From Mayamaea pseudoterrestris (taxonomy: Eukaryota; Bacillariophyta; Bacillariophyceae; Sellaphorales; Sellaphoraceae): a stretch of 64,000 nucleotides of DNA. Below the pieces are notes generated by a model. It had not been told where the DNA came from. It saw only the letters and a program-made list of their open reading frames with translations, and ran no database searches. A program made the position numbers and the translations under genes. The DNA lies in contig BROI01000033.1 in NCBI GenBank assembly GCA_027923505.1, forward strand, positions 1 through 64,000. The letters run 5' to 3'. Of the stretch, positions 25,301 to 35,600 are shown piece by piece (within the stretch, counting starts at the first letter, position 1; the number at the start of each line of letters is the position of its first letter).

Positions 25301-26662
25301 AACTCTTGGCCCTGAGTACGAGCGTTTGTTTGAAGGTCCTCCGAGAAGAGTACTCATCACCAATACAAAGACGATCATCCAGAACTTGACCAAAGCGAGC
25401 TACTGAACGACCAAGAGAAGAAGATTTACCAGTCTGGTGACTCATCAGGGGCAATTACTTTGGGACGATTTGACATTGCCGTTGCAGTTGTGAGTCTGTC
25501 GCGATTCCGTGTGGAGCCGCGCAAGGGACACCTGCAGCGGGTGAAGCGAGTCTGTGGATATTTGCGAGAGTTACCGGATGCAGCAATCCGTTTCCGTACG
25601 AAGTGGCCAGCCAACGAGGAGCACTTTGGCACCATGGAGGAACAAGATTGGGAGCGCAGCGTTTATGGGAAGGACGGAGTTGATGAGATGTTGGATGTCT
25701 ACCCACCGCCAAAGGGTGTGACTGTACGAACATCAACTTTCGAGGATGCGTGTCTCATGCATTGCATGGTGACAGGCAAGTCATTGGAAGGAGTTTTGTC
25801 ATTTGTCAACCAGACGCCTGTCGACTGGCATTGCAAACTCCAAGCTACAGTCGAGCCGCCTTCGGATCGGAATTTGGCGTAGCAAAGAGTGGAACGGATA
25901 TCAGCATTTCTCTACGTGCGTCGCTCATGGCTATGGGCGTACCATTGGAGAAGTCTGCCTGGATGTACGGAGACAACCAAGCAGTGATTACGCAATCTAC
26001 AATCCCGAGTTTGACATTGTCCAAGCGACACAATGCGTTGGCCTAAATCCAATCGAGTGTCTCAGCCGTAAGGGCAGTTGCTGCGGGGATTATTAAGTTT
26101 GTAAAGATTGACGGAAAGGAGAACATTGCGGACGTACTGACGAAGTACCTGCCGTACTGTGATGCGATGCCATTGCTCAAGCCAGTATTGTTTTGGCGCG
26201 GCGATACATCGTATGCGATTGTGAAGGACAAGAATGCGGCTACGACGAGCAGCGTACCCGAGGGGAGTGACAAGTCGCAGAGCGGCGAAGTCAAGAGCCC
26301 GAACCCTAATTAGCTTGTGTCGAGTCCGCAGCTGTCGTATGTGACATGTGAATGAAGAAAGTGCACAACCGTCGTGTGGATGCGTTGTATGAATGGAACG
26401 ACCAGTTACGACTGATGTAATGTGATTGAAAGAAATGGATTGATCGGATGATCTTCCGAGTGGTCGATGTAGTGATGTAGCGATAAGCTCACAATATAGA
26501 ACTACTAGTTTGCGACGAGAGTGCAGTCGTATTCGTGTAGTGGCAAGCGCAAGACTATTCGACGAGCCATCTCCATCAAGAGCTGTACAGACCGTGGCCA
26601 AGGACCCTGTATCGGAGCTTTTTGGAGGTAAGACGTTGACTGCGAAATCGTCAACGGTGTTA
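22364..26662 (+). mobile_element. Broken Ty1/copia (CoDi-like) LTR retrotransposon
   Basis: Internal region plus 3' LTR of a Ty1/copia element on the plus strand. Parts in order: a protease-region segment (about 22.6-22.9 kb) resembling stramenopile copia polyproteins; a chromodomain-like segment (about 24.2-24.45 kb) with WNVLVQWDDGSKTWEPL; a copia reverse transcriptase (about 24.65-25.3 kb) with VKALYGLRTSGARFHE and the WVDDLL catalytic box; and RNase H (about 25.7-26.2 kb) with YGDNQAVI and NIADVLTKYLP. A purine-rich tract AGGGGAG abuts the 3' LTR. The gag and integrase regions are not clearly recognisable. The reading frame is broken in many places (roughly ten), so it is a fossil, although LTR similarity argues for a recent insertion. 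The flanking satellite gives a probable 5-bp target duplication GCCGT (21228-21232 and 26663-26667). Confidence 0.88.
26268..26662 (+). repeat. 3' LTR of the copia element
   Basis: 395 bp. It begins TGACAAGTCGCAG directly after the polypurine tract and ends GGTGTTA just before the target-site copy GCCGT, where satellite A resumes with GACATTCAAATG. The first 104 bp match the fragment at 21233. The ends are TG...TA rather than the usual TG...CA, so the exact right boundary is inferred from the resumption of satellite. Confidence 0.82.
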
Positions 26663-28349
26663 GCCGTGACATTCAAATGTTCCTACAGCAAGCCCTGTAG
26701 GTGCCCAAATCACACCACAATGGTGCAAACATTATTATTCAGGCTGTGCTACAAGATGGTAGGCTTGGCTGGTGTTTCAGGAGATGACAATGTATTTGGT
26801 GACAACTTGTCACCAGTCTCAGCCCGCAGATGCAGTGACATTTGAACACCCCAACAGCAAGCCCTGTAGGTGCCCAAATCACACCAGAATGGTGTCAACA
26901 TTATTATTCAGGCTGTGCTACAAGATGGTAGGCTTGGCTGGTGTCTCAGGAGATGACAATGTATTTGGTGACAACTTGTCACCAGTCTCAGCCCGCAGAT
27001 GCAGTGACATTTAAATGCCCCTACAGAAAGCCCTGTCAATACCCAAATTACACCAGAATGGTGCCAACATCATTATTCAGGCTGTGCTACAAGATGGTTG
27101 GCTTGCCTGGTGTCTCAGGGGATGGCAATGTATTTGGTGATAACGTGTCACCAGTCTCAGCCCGCAGATGCCATGACATTCAAACGTTCCTACAGCAAGC
27201 CCTGTAGGTGCCCAAATTTCACCAGAATGGTGCCAACATCATTATTCCGGCTGTGCTACAAGATGGTTGGCTTGGCTGGTGTCTCAGGGGATGGCAATGT
27301 ATTTGGCGACAACTTGTCACCAGTCTCAGCCCGCAGATGCCATGACATTCAAACGTTCCTACAGCAAGCCCTGTAGGTGCCCAAATTTCACCAGAATGGT
27401 GCCAACATCATTATTCCGGCTGTGCTACAAGATGGTTGGCTTGGCTGGTGTCTCAGGGGATGGCAATGTATTTGGCGACAACTTGTCACCAGTCTCAGCC
27501 CACAGATGCCATGACATTGAAACGCCCCTACAGCAAGCCCTGTAGGTGCCCAAATTACACCAGAATGGTGCCAACATAATTATTCAGGCTGCGCTACAAG
27601 TTGGTAGGCTTGGCTGGTGTCTCAGGGGATGGCAATGTATTTGGTGACAACTTGTCACCAGTCTCATCCCGCAGATGCCGTGACATTCAAACGCCCCTAC
27701 AGCAAGCCCTGTAGATGCCCAAATCACACCACAATGGTGCCAACATCATTACGCTGCCTGCGCTACATGATGGTATGCTTGTCTGGTGTCTCAGGGGATG
27801 ACAATGTATTCAGTGACACCTGTCACCAGTCTGAGCCCGCAGATGCCGTGACATTCAAATGTTCCTACAGCAAGCCCTGTAGGTGCCCAAATCACACCAC
27901 AATGGTGCAAACATTATTATTCAGGCTGTGCTACAAGATGGTAGGCTTGGCTGGTGTTTCAGGAGATGACAATGTATTTGGTGACAACTTGTCACCAGTC
28001 TCAGCCCGCAGATGCAGTGACATTTGAACACCCCAACAGCAAGCCCTTTAGGTGCCCAAATTTCACCAGAATGTTGCCAACATCATTATTCCGGCTGTGC
28101 TACAAGATGGTTGGCTTGGCTGGTGTCTCAGGGGATGGCAATGTATTTGGTGACAACATGTCACCAGTCTCATCCCGCAGATGCCGTGACATTCAAACGC
28201 CCCTACAGCAAGCCCTGTAGGTGCCCAAATTACACCAGAATGGTGCCAACATCATTATTCAGCCTCCGCTACATGATGGTTGGCTTGGCTGGTGTCTCAG
28301 GGGATGGCAATGTATTTGGTGACAACTTGTCACCAGTCTCAGCCCACAG
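26663..28349. repeat. Satellite family A block 5, right of the copia element
   Basis: Ten family A monomers continuing block 4. The first ~180 bp recur at 27845-28020 (offset 1182 bp, about seven monomers). The ~600 bp before 27845 match 20.63-21.23 kb (offset 6617 bp). Position 27845 is therefore an uninterrupted copy of the copia target site. The block ends at the standard A-to-B switch. Confidence 0.95.
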
Positions 28350-29958
28350 CAGCCACCACCCAACACAACCCAACCCCGGTCATTCTCCTGGAGAGTTTGA
28401 TGGTACACCATTGAATGGATTGCACATTCTACATCCTTCATGCACACCTAATAACCGCAGAGACTCATATTGAAGCTGGCTGGCCCATGGGCATGGCTAT
28501 TGAGTGTAAACACTGAAACCTATTTGGTCCACCAGCCACCATCCAACTCAACCCAACCCCGGTGATTTTCCTGGAGGGTTTGGAGGTACACCATTGAATG
28601 GATTGCACATCCTACATCCTTTTTGCATGCCTAATAACCGCAGAGACTCAAATTGAAGCTGGCTGGCCCATGGGCATGGCTATTGAGTGTAAACACTAAA
28701 ACCATAAGGTTGACCAGCAACCGTCAACTCAACCAACCCCGGTCAATTCCCTGGAGGGTTTGAGGGTGCACCATTAAGTGGATTGCACATCCTACATCCT
28801 TTATGCATGCCTAATAACCGCAGAGACTCATATTGAAGCTGGCTGGCCCATGGGCATGGCTATTGAGTGTAAACACTGAAACCTATGATGTGGTCCACAA
28901 GCCACCATCCAACTCAACCCAACCCCGGTCATTTTCCTGGAGGGTTTGGAGGTACACCATTGGATGGATTGCACATCCTACATCCTGTATGCATGCCTAA
29001 TAACTGCAGAGACTCATATTGAACCTGGCTGGCCCATGGGCATGGCTATTGAGTGTAAACAATGAAAACCATGTGGTCAACCAGCCACCATCAACTCAAC
29101 CCAACCCCGGTCAATTCCCTGGAGGGTTTGAGGGTGTACCATTGAATGGATTGCACATCCTACATCCTTAATGCTTGCCTAATAACCGCAGAGACTCATA
29201 TTGAAGCTGGCTGGCCCATGGGTATGGCTATTGAGTGTAAACACTGAAACCTATGTGGTCCACCAGCCACCATCCAACTCAACCCAACCCCAGTCAATTC
29301 CCTGGAGGGTTTGAGGGTGTACCATTGAATGGATTGCACATCCTACATCCGTTATACATGTCTAATAATCGCAGAGACTCATATTGAAGCTGGCTGGCCC
29401 ATGGGCATGGCTATTGAGTGTAAACAATGAAAACCATGTGGTCAACCAGCCACCATCAACTCAACCCTAACCTAGGTCAATTCCCTGGAGGGTTTGAGGG
29501 TGTACCATTGAATGGATTGCACATCCTACATCCTTCATGCACACCTAATAACCGCAGAGACTCATATTGAAGCTGGCTGGCCCATGGGTATGGCTATTGA
29601 GTGTAAACACTGAAACCTATGTGGTCCACCAGCCACCATCCAACTCAACCCAACCCCAGTCAATTCCCTTGAGGGTTTGGAGGTGCACCATTGAATGGAT
29701 TGCACATCCTACATCCTTCATGCACACCTAATAACCGCAGAGACTCATATTGAAGCTGGCTGGCCCATGGGTATGGCTATTGAGTGTAAACACTGAAAAC
29801 CATTTGGTCAAATAGCTACCATGCAATTCAACCCAACCCTGGTCAATTCCCTGGAGGGTTTGGAGGTACAACATTGAATGGATATTACATTCTACATCCT
29901 GTATGCAGAGTGTAAAAACTGAAAACCATGTGGTCCAATAGCAACCATCCAACTCAAC
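28350..29958. repeat. Satellite family B block 4 (~182-bp monomer)
   Basis: About nine family B monomers. The last is truncated and diverged (AATAGCTACCATGCAATTCA, then GTATGCAGAGTGTAAAAACT), after which CAACTCAAC passes into family C. No gene is visible. Confidence 0.94.
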
Positions 29959-31405
29959 ATTTGGGTGTGGAAGCCATCACTATGCCCTGAGACTCCGCAC
30001 GTCAACCAATGGTTGGATGTGCCAGCACTGCTCGCTTTTTGTCTGCAGGGATCATCAGCATTGCCCACTGAGCCCTCCTATTTCTTTCAAATCATGTTTG
30101 TTGTTAATGTTGGGCCATAAGTTGGTCAGCTGCACCTCAGCATCCATCACGTGTATGTATGCCACAGTGAGACAGAGCAGATCCAACAACTTGTTGGATC
30201 TGGTAGCGGTGCACCTCAAGTGGCAAGTGTGACTTCCAAAATGGCCTGCAGACCCCATAATACAGCCGATATGGACTTGAACAATAAATGGGACTCATAG
30301 ACTTGTCTATTTGGGTGTAGAAGCCATCACCATGCCATAAGACTCCAAAAAATCAACCAATGGTTGAATGTGCCAGCCCTGCTCCCTTTTTGGCTGCAGG
30401 GATCATCAGCATTGCCCACTGAGCCCTCCAATTTCTTTCAAATCATGGTTGTTGTCAATGATGGGCAAAAGGTTGGTCAGTTGCACCCCAGCATCCGTCA
30501 CCATGTATGTGAGACAGATCAGATCCAACAACTTGTTGGATCTGGTAGCGGTGCATCTCAAGTAGCAAGTGAGACTTCCAAAATGGCTTGCAGATTCCAT
30601 AATACAACCAATATGGACTTGAACATTGATTGGGACTCATAGACTTGTCCATTTAAGCGTAAAAGCCATCACCATGCCCTAAGTCTCCGCACGTTCAACC
30701 AATGGTTGAATGTGCCAACCCTGCTGCCATTTTGGCTGCAGGGATCATCAGCATTGCCCGCTGAGCCCTCCAATTTCTTTCAAATCATGTTTCATGTCAA
30801 TGATGGGCCATAAGTTGGTCAGTTGCACCCCAGCATCCGTCACCATGTATGCCACAGTGAGACAGAGCAGATCCAACAACTTGATGGATCTGTTAGTGGT
30901 GCACCTCAAGTGGCAAGTGAAACTTCCAAAATGGCCTGCAGACCCCATAATACAACCAATATGGACTTGAACAATTAATGGGACACATAGACTTTTATAA
31001 TTGGGTGTGGAAGCCATCACTATGAACTGAGACTGCGCACATTCACCAATGGTTGAATGCACCAGCCCTGCTCCCTTTTGGCTGCAGGGATCATCAGCAT
31101 TGCCCACTGAGCCCTCCAATTTCTTTCAAATCATGTTTGTTGTCAAAGATGGGCCATAAGTTGGTCAGTTGTACCTCAGCATCCATCACCAAGTACGCCA
31201 AGGTGAGACTGAGCAGATTCACCAACAACTTGTTGCATCTGCTAGCAGTGCACTTCAAGTGGCAAGTGAGACTTCCAAAATGGCCTGCAGACCCCATAAT
31301 ACAACCAATATGAACGTGAACGTTGATTGGGACTGATAGACTTGTCCATTTGGGTGTGGAAGCCATCACCATGCCTTGAGACTCCGCACATTCAACCAAA
31401 TGGCT
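29959..31405. repeat. Tandem repeat family C (~347-bp unit)
   Basis: Four full units plus a short fifth. The landmark TTGGGTGTGGAAGCCATCAC (or its variants) recurs at 29961, 30311, 30652, 31001 and 31350, with spacings of 341-350 bp. Each unit holds GGGATCATCAGCATTGCCC, and a palindrome with arms CAGATCCAACAA and TTGTTGGATCTG around a single C. The palindrome is perfect over 25 bp in units 1 (30178-30202) and 2 (30520-30544), has one change in unit 3 and is decayed in unit 4. Short open frames of up to 123 codons on both strands follow the period and are not credible genes. Confidence 0.93.
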
Positions 31406-31420
31406 TTAAAGACAATCAGT

Positions 31421-32142
31421 GGATTCATAGACTGTGCTTTTGTACTATTTGGCCAATCTACTTCTACAGCTTTCCCAAAACTTGAGCTTGCCAAGTTTGT
31501 TCGGTTTTGTTGGCCTCATTGATAGTTTCGCCCATGGTGACAATGTTTATAATTGATGGGGATGCCCAGCGGACCTGGTAGTGTGGTGTGGCAACGTACA
31601 GGATGTGTAGCTATGTGGAAGCTAGCATGTCGATTCCCAAGACTATAAGGATTTGCATGTACGCCAAGGTTGTAGAGGTTGATTGACCTTACCAAAAGCT
31701 GAGTGAAAGGTGGCAATGCTTCAAATGATGGGGATGGCCAAAGTTCTGTGGGTGCTGCCATTACTGTTGCGTGACATACAATCACACGGAATACAGCATA
31801 TCTACTCCTGTTTTGCCAGGAACACATGAATTGTCCAACATTGTATGTGTCATAGTACCTCGCGTATACCTTGTCAAAAGGTGGCAATGGCTGAAAATAC
31901 AATCACAGCCAAAATATGATTGGTTTGGATTCATAGACTGCGCTGTTGTTCTATTTGGCCCATCTACTCCTACAGCTTTCCCAAAACTTGAGCTTGCCAG
32001 GTTTGTTTGTTTGGGTTTGTTGGCCTCATTGATAGTTTGTTTTTGATGGAGATGCCCAGCGGACCTGGTGGTGTAGTGTGGCGACGTACAAGATACTTAG
32101 CTATGAGGAAGCTAGCATGTCTATTCCCAAACCGTTACTTTT
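31421..32142. repeat. Tandem repeat family D (~506-bp unit, 1.4 copies)
   Basis: A segment beginning GGATTCATAGACTG at 31421 is repeated at 31927 with about 85-90 percent identity through TTCCCAAAACTTGAGCTTGC, GTTGGCCTCATTGATAGTTT, GATGCCCAGCGGACCTGGT and GAAGCTAGCATGTC. The second copy is incomplete. No coding sequence is supported. Confidence 0.85.
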
Positions 32143-32402
32143 CATTACTTTTCTCCGTCTGGCTGGGCCCTCAGTGCAATGCCATTGGTGAGAACCTGTC
32201 ACCAGTCTCATTCAGCATTTATAGCCATGCATAGCTGGAAATTACAGGGATTGTGCCAATTTTACCAGGGATTCCTGGAGTGTTTTGTCATTGCTCTGTA
32301 GGCATGCTCCACATATTGTGGGACTTCCAAAGTGGCTTGCAGGCAAGTTTCCACATGAAATCTACCTCGATTACGTCAATACTGGTGCGACATAGAAGTA
32401 TT
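32143..32402. other. Mosaic spacer with remnants of families A and C
   Basis: This gene-free stretch contains a short piece like the family A palindrome region (GGTGAGAACCTGTCACCAGTCTCA at about 32.19 kb) and a piece like family C (GACTTCCAAAGTGGCTTGCAGG at about 32.32 kb). It ends with GTATT, the 5-bp target site of the gypsy element. Confidence 0.6.
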
Positions 32403-32609
32403 TGAAAGATCCGTACCGTTGCGACATGGCGTTGGAACGGGCGGGCTTCTCAACTTCAGATTTAGCTATTCGCCCAATAGCTATCTAAATTGGCGTTGCC
32501 ACGGGCCAACGCCCACGACTAAACATTTGAAGCTGTAGCTCACGTTTATTAGTATAGTTGTCGATGGATAAAAGAGCTTATAATTTCATTTTAACCACCC
32601 GACGTATCA
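32403..32609 (+). repeat. 5' LTR of the gypsy element
   Basis: 207 bp, TGAAAGATCC...GACGTATCA. It contains a hairpin TAGCTATT-CGCCC-AATAGCTA, a second dyad GGCGTTG/CAACGCC and an AT-rich box (GATAAAAGAG) that could be the promoter core. It differs from the 3' LTR only in CATTTGAAGC versus CATTTGGAGC. Confidence 0.96.
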
Positions 32610-35600
32610 CTCTGAATTCAGAACCAGTTGGAAATCAAGTTAAGAAAAGCAAGCATCCCATCACCATGAAGGATGACGACGACGTCCCGATACCCTTCAA
32701 ACCACGGCATGTGTACGAAGACTTGCCAAGTGTCACCATCTACGGAAATGGCCGCAAGTACAAGGCTCATCGTTGCGATGTACAAGACCCAGAGGTTCTC
32801 ATCCGCACGATTGTCAACCATGGCGAGGCCGCCAAGGTACCGTCAAGTTGAAAAGTCGCCCAATGTGCTTCCCCAAAATATCATTATCGCCAAAAATTAA
32901 TCATTCATTATTTTTATATAAGCCGTCTCGAATAGATCCACGCATTGAAATTGTAATGAATGTGTCTTGTGGGTCCCGTAACGGATATCCCGTAGCCACG
33001 TAGGATGAGTACCAGACGCGCGAGCCAAGCTTTTTTGCGTGCCGTCAGAAATCCACCTTGTGCATTGCCGTTCGGCGGGACCAATCAATCAATCAAAACC
33101 AGACAAAGTTCACTACACCCAGCAGATATAGACGGGTGTAGTAGGCTATTCAGATTGTTTTTCTGGCAACTATTGCTATAGATAGGCCTTGCGCAAACTC
33201 CTCGTCTTCGGACTTTTCAACTTGATGGTACTCAACGTTGTGAACAACCCAGTTGAGCTCATTAACACCTTTCGACAGATGCTCGGAGAGGTCTTTAAGG
33301 ACGCCTTTGATGGAATCGTCGCCACGATCAATCCTTTGGCTCAACCAAACGTCCAGGCGCGTGTTACCGCCGTCGGTAGATGCCAACGAGAATGGCTCCT
33401 GCTTTACATGACCACCAACGAAGACTTCGTCGAGCAAAAGACTTACTTGGAGACTGCCCCGAAGCCCTTCTCCAAGTCGACAAGCAAGTTCAAGCAACGC
33501 TTTGACATGATCCACAAGCTTACCAAGTGGTTCCCTCGTACAGGCAACCCCGATGTGAACGATGACATCTTCACTCAAGTGCAGATTCGCAATTGGATGT
33601 TTACCAAGCAACCTGCCAAGCACCAGCAGACGCTGAACGCAATGCCACACATCAGTTACCAAGATATGGAGGTAGCAGAGCTTTGCAAATACTTCGACAA
33701 GCTCCAACGTGACGAGATCTGAGAGACAGCTCGCCGCCGCGCTCAAGAAGAGACCCCGCGCAAACGCCGCAACAAGACGGACGAAGACAACTACCGTGCT
33801 TGCGCAGCACAAGGAAGAGGCCGTCGAGGCAATCGAGGCCGAGGCAACGGAGGCAGAGGCAACGGAGGCCGAGGCTTCAACTCACGCCGCAGCAACGTTC
33901 ATTGCTACAAACCAGGCCACAACCATCTGTGGATCCATTGCCCTGAGAACCCTTACCGCGTTGAAGATGAGGAAGAAGAAGAAGACAAGGATCCTGCAAA
34001 GAAGAAGGTAAGATGGACAAAGGTTAGCTCAAAGAAGAATTCTTCAAGAGGCAACAACAATAACAACAACGATCGCCACGCTATCGATGATGTCGCAAAC
34101 GACAGCGAATCCAACGACAATGAAGATCAACACGTCATTGAAGAATCCAAGCAAGAGGCAAAGGATGAAGAGATGCCTTCCAAAGAGGAGGATGAAGATG
34201 AGCCAATGGAAGCGGACGAAGAGCCACACCATATGGAAGACATTGGGATTGAAGATCTTGAAGAAGAACTCGAGTTGCTCGATATTAACGATGACGAGAT
34301 GGAGGAGGAAAAGAAAGAAGAATGAGGAAGACTCGCCGAGTCTTTAGCAGTTGAAAACGCTCCAGTGAATCAGATAGATAACATTGATAATGAAAAGGTT
34401 GATGACCATGTGCCCATAGTGTTACTATTAGTAGGCAAGATGAATGGAACGCCAATGAAGAAAGCATTGACAGTGCTCCTCGACACGGGCTCAACAAGCT
34501 CCTGGATCAGTGAGCGAGTATTGAATCCAACGATCCAAAGGAAGACCACGGCGAGAATGATATCACATACCTTAATGGGAAAGATGGAAAGCGCTCAAAA
34601 GATTGACCTTATGGATTCAACGCTACCCAATTTTTCGCAATCAAAACGAGTCGACAAGATTGAGGCTCACGTATACACGCAAGACATACGATACGACATG
34701 ATCATTGGCCGCAAGCTGATGCAACAGTTAGGCATGACGCTTGACTTTAAACGCAATGAGATCATATGGGATGGCGACGCAGTCCCCTTCATTAACATGA
34801 CACAATTGAATGGTCGACGACCAAAAGAATTGAAAGAGGCGTTGATTAACCGCTACTTAACGTCCGTCGATGATCCGACGTCCGACGATGGTCACATCGT
34901 GACTGAAATCCAAGCCGCCAAATACGATAAAGTGGACATCAACGATGTTGTCAATAAAGCTACTCATCTTGATAAAGATAAGCAAGAGGACTTGAAAGAG
35001 CTTCTACTACGGTTTAAAAAGCTATTCAGCGGCAAACTCGGCCATTACAAAGGCGAGAAAATTCACATCGAAATCAAAAAGGACGCAAAGCCAGTCCACA
35101 AGAGGCACTACCCCGTTCCAAGGGTCCACGAACAAACGTTCAAGAATGAACTTGATAGACTCGTAAGCATAGGAGTCTTGGAACCAACAGGGAGAAGCGA
35201 ATGGGCAGCGCCCACGTTCATCATTCCCAAGAAGGATCAAACAGTCCGTTTCGTTACCGACTTTCGCGCGCTCAATAAAGTGATCAAACGCCGCGTCTAT
35301 CCGCTCCCAAAGATACAAGAGATCCTTGCAAGGCGCAAAGGATACAAGTACTTTACAAAGCTTGATATAAGCATGCAATACTACACGTTCGAATTGGACG
35401 ATATAAGCAGCGACCTCTGCACAATTGCGACACCGTTTGGCCTCTACAAATACATCAGAATGCCAATGGGCATTAACCAGTCGCCTGATGTTACTCAGGA
35501 GATAATGGAAAAGGTCTTGAAAGGAATAGAAGACATTGAAAAGTACCTCGATGATGTCGGGTGCTTCAGCAACTCGTGGAACGAGCATTTAACGCTACTC

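Noticed and set aside
1-29958. Dozens of ~88-codon overlapping ORFs on both strands in the satellite arrays
   Set aside because: They repeat every 169 or ~182 bp, overlap each other in shifting frames, and follow from the monomer sequence. There is no protein domain, start context or codon pattern beyond the period.
1-29958. Calling the satellite block a centromere
   Set aside because: Palindromes and nucleosome-sized periods are suggestive, but known diatom centromeres are short and AT-rich, and no CENH3 or cytological evidence is available here.
29959-31405. ORFs of 86-123 codons in family C
   Set aside because: They recur with the ~347-bp unit on both strands and contain no domain.
33150-33812. 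220-codon minus-strand ORF inside the gypsy gag region
   Set aside because: It is antisense to the gag sequence and mirrors its codon structure; no domain is recognised.
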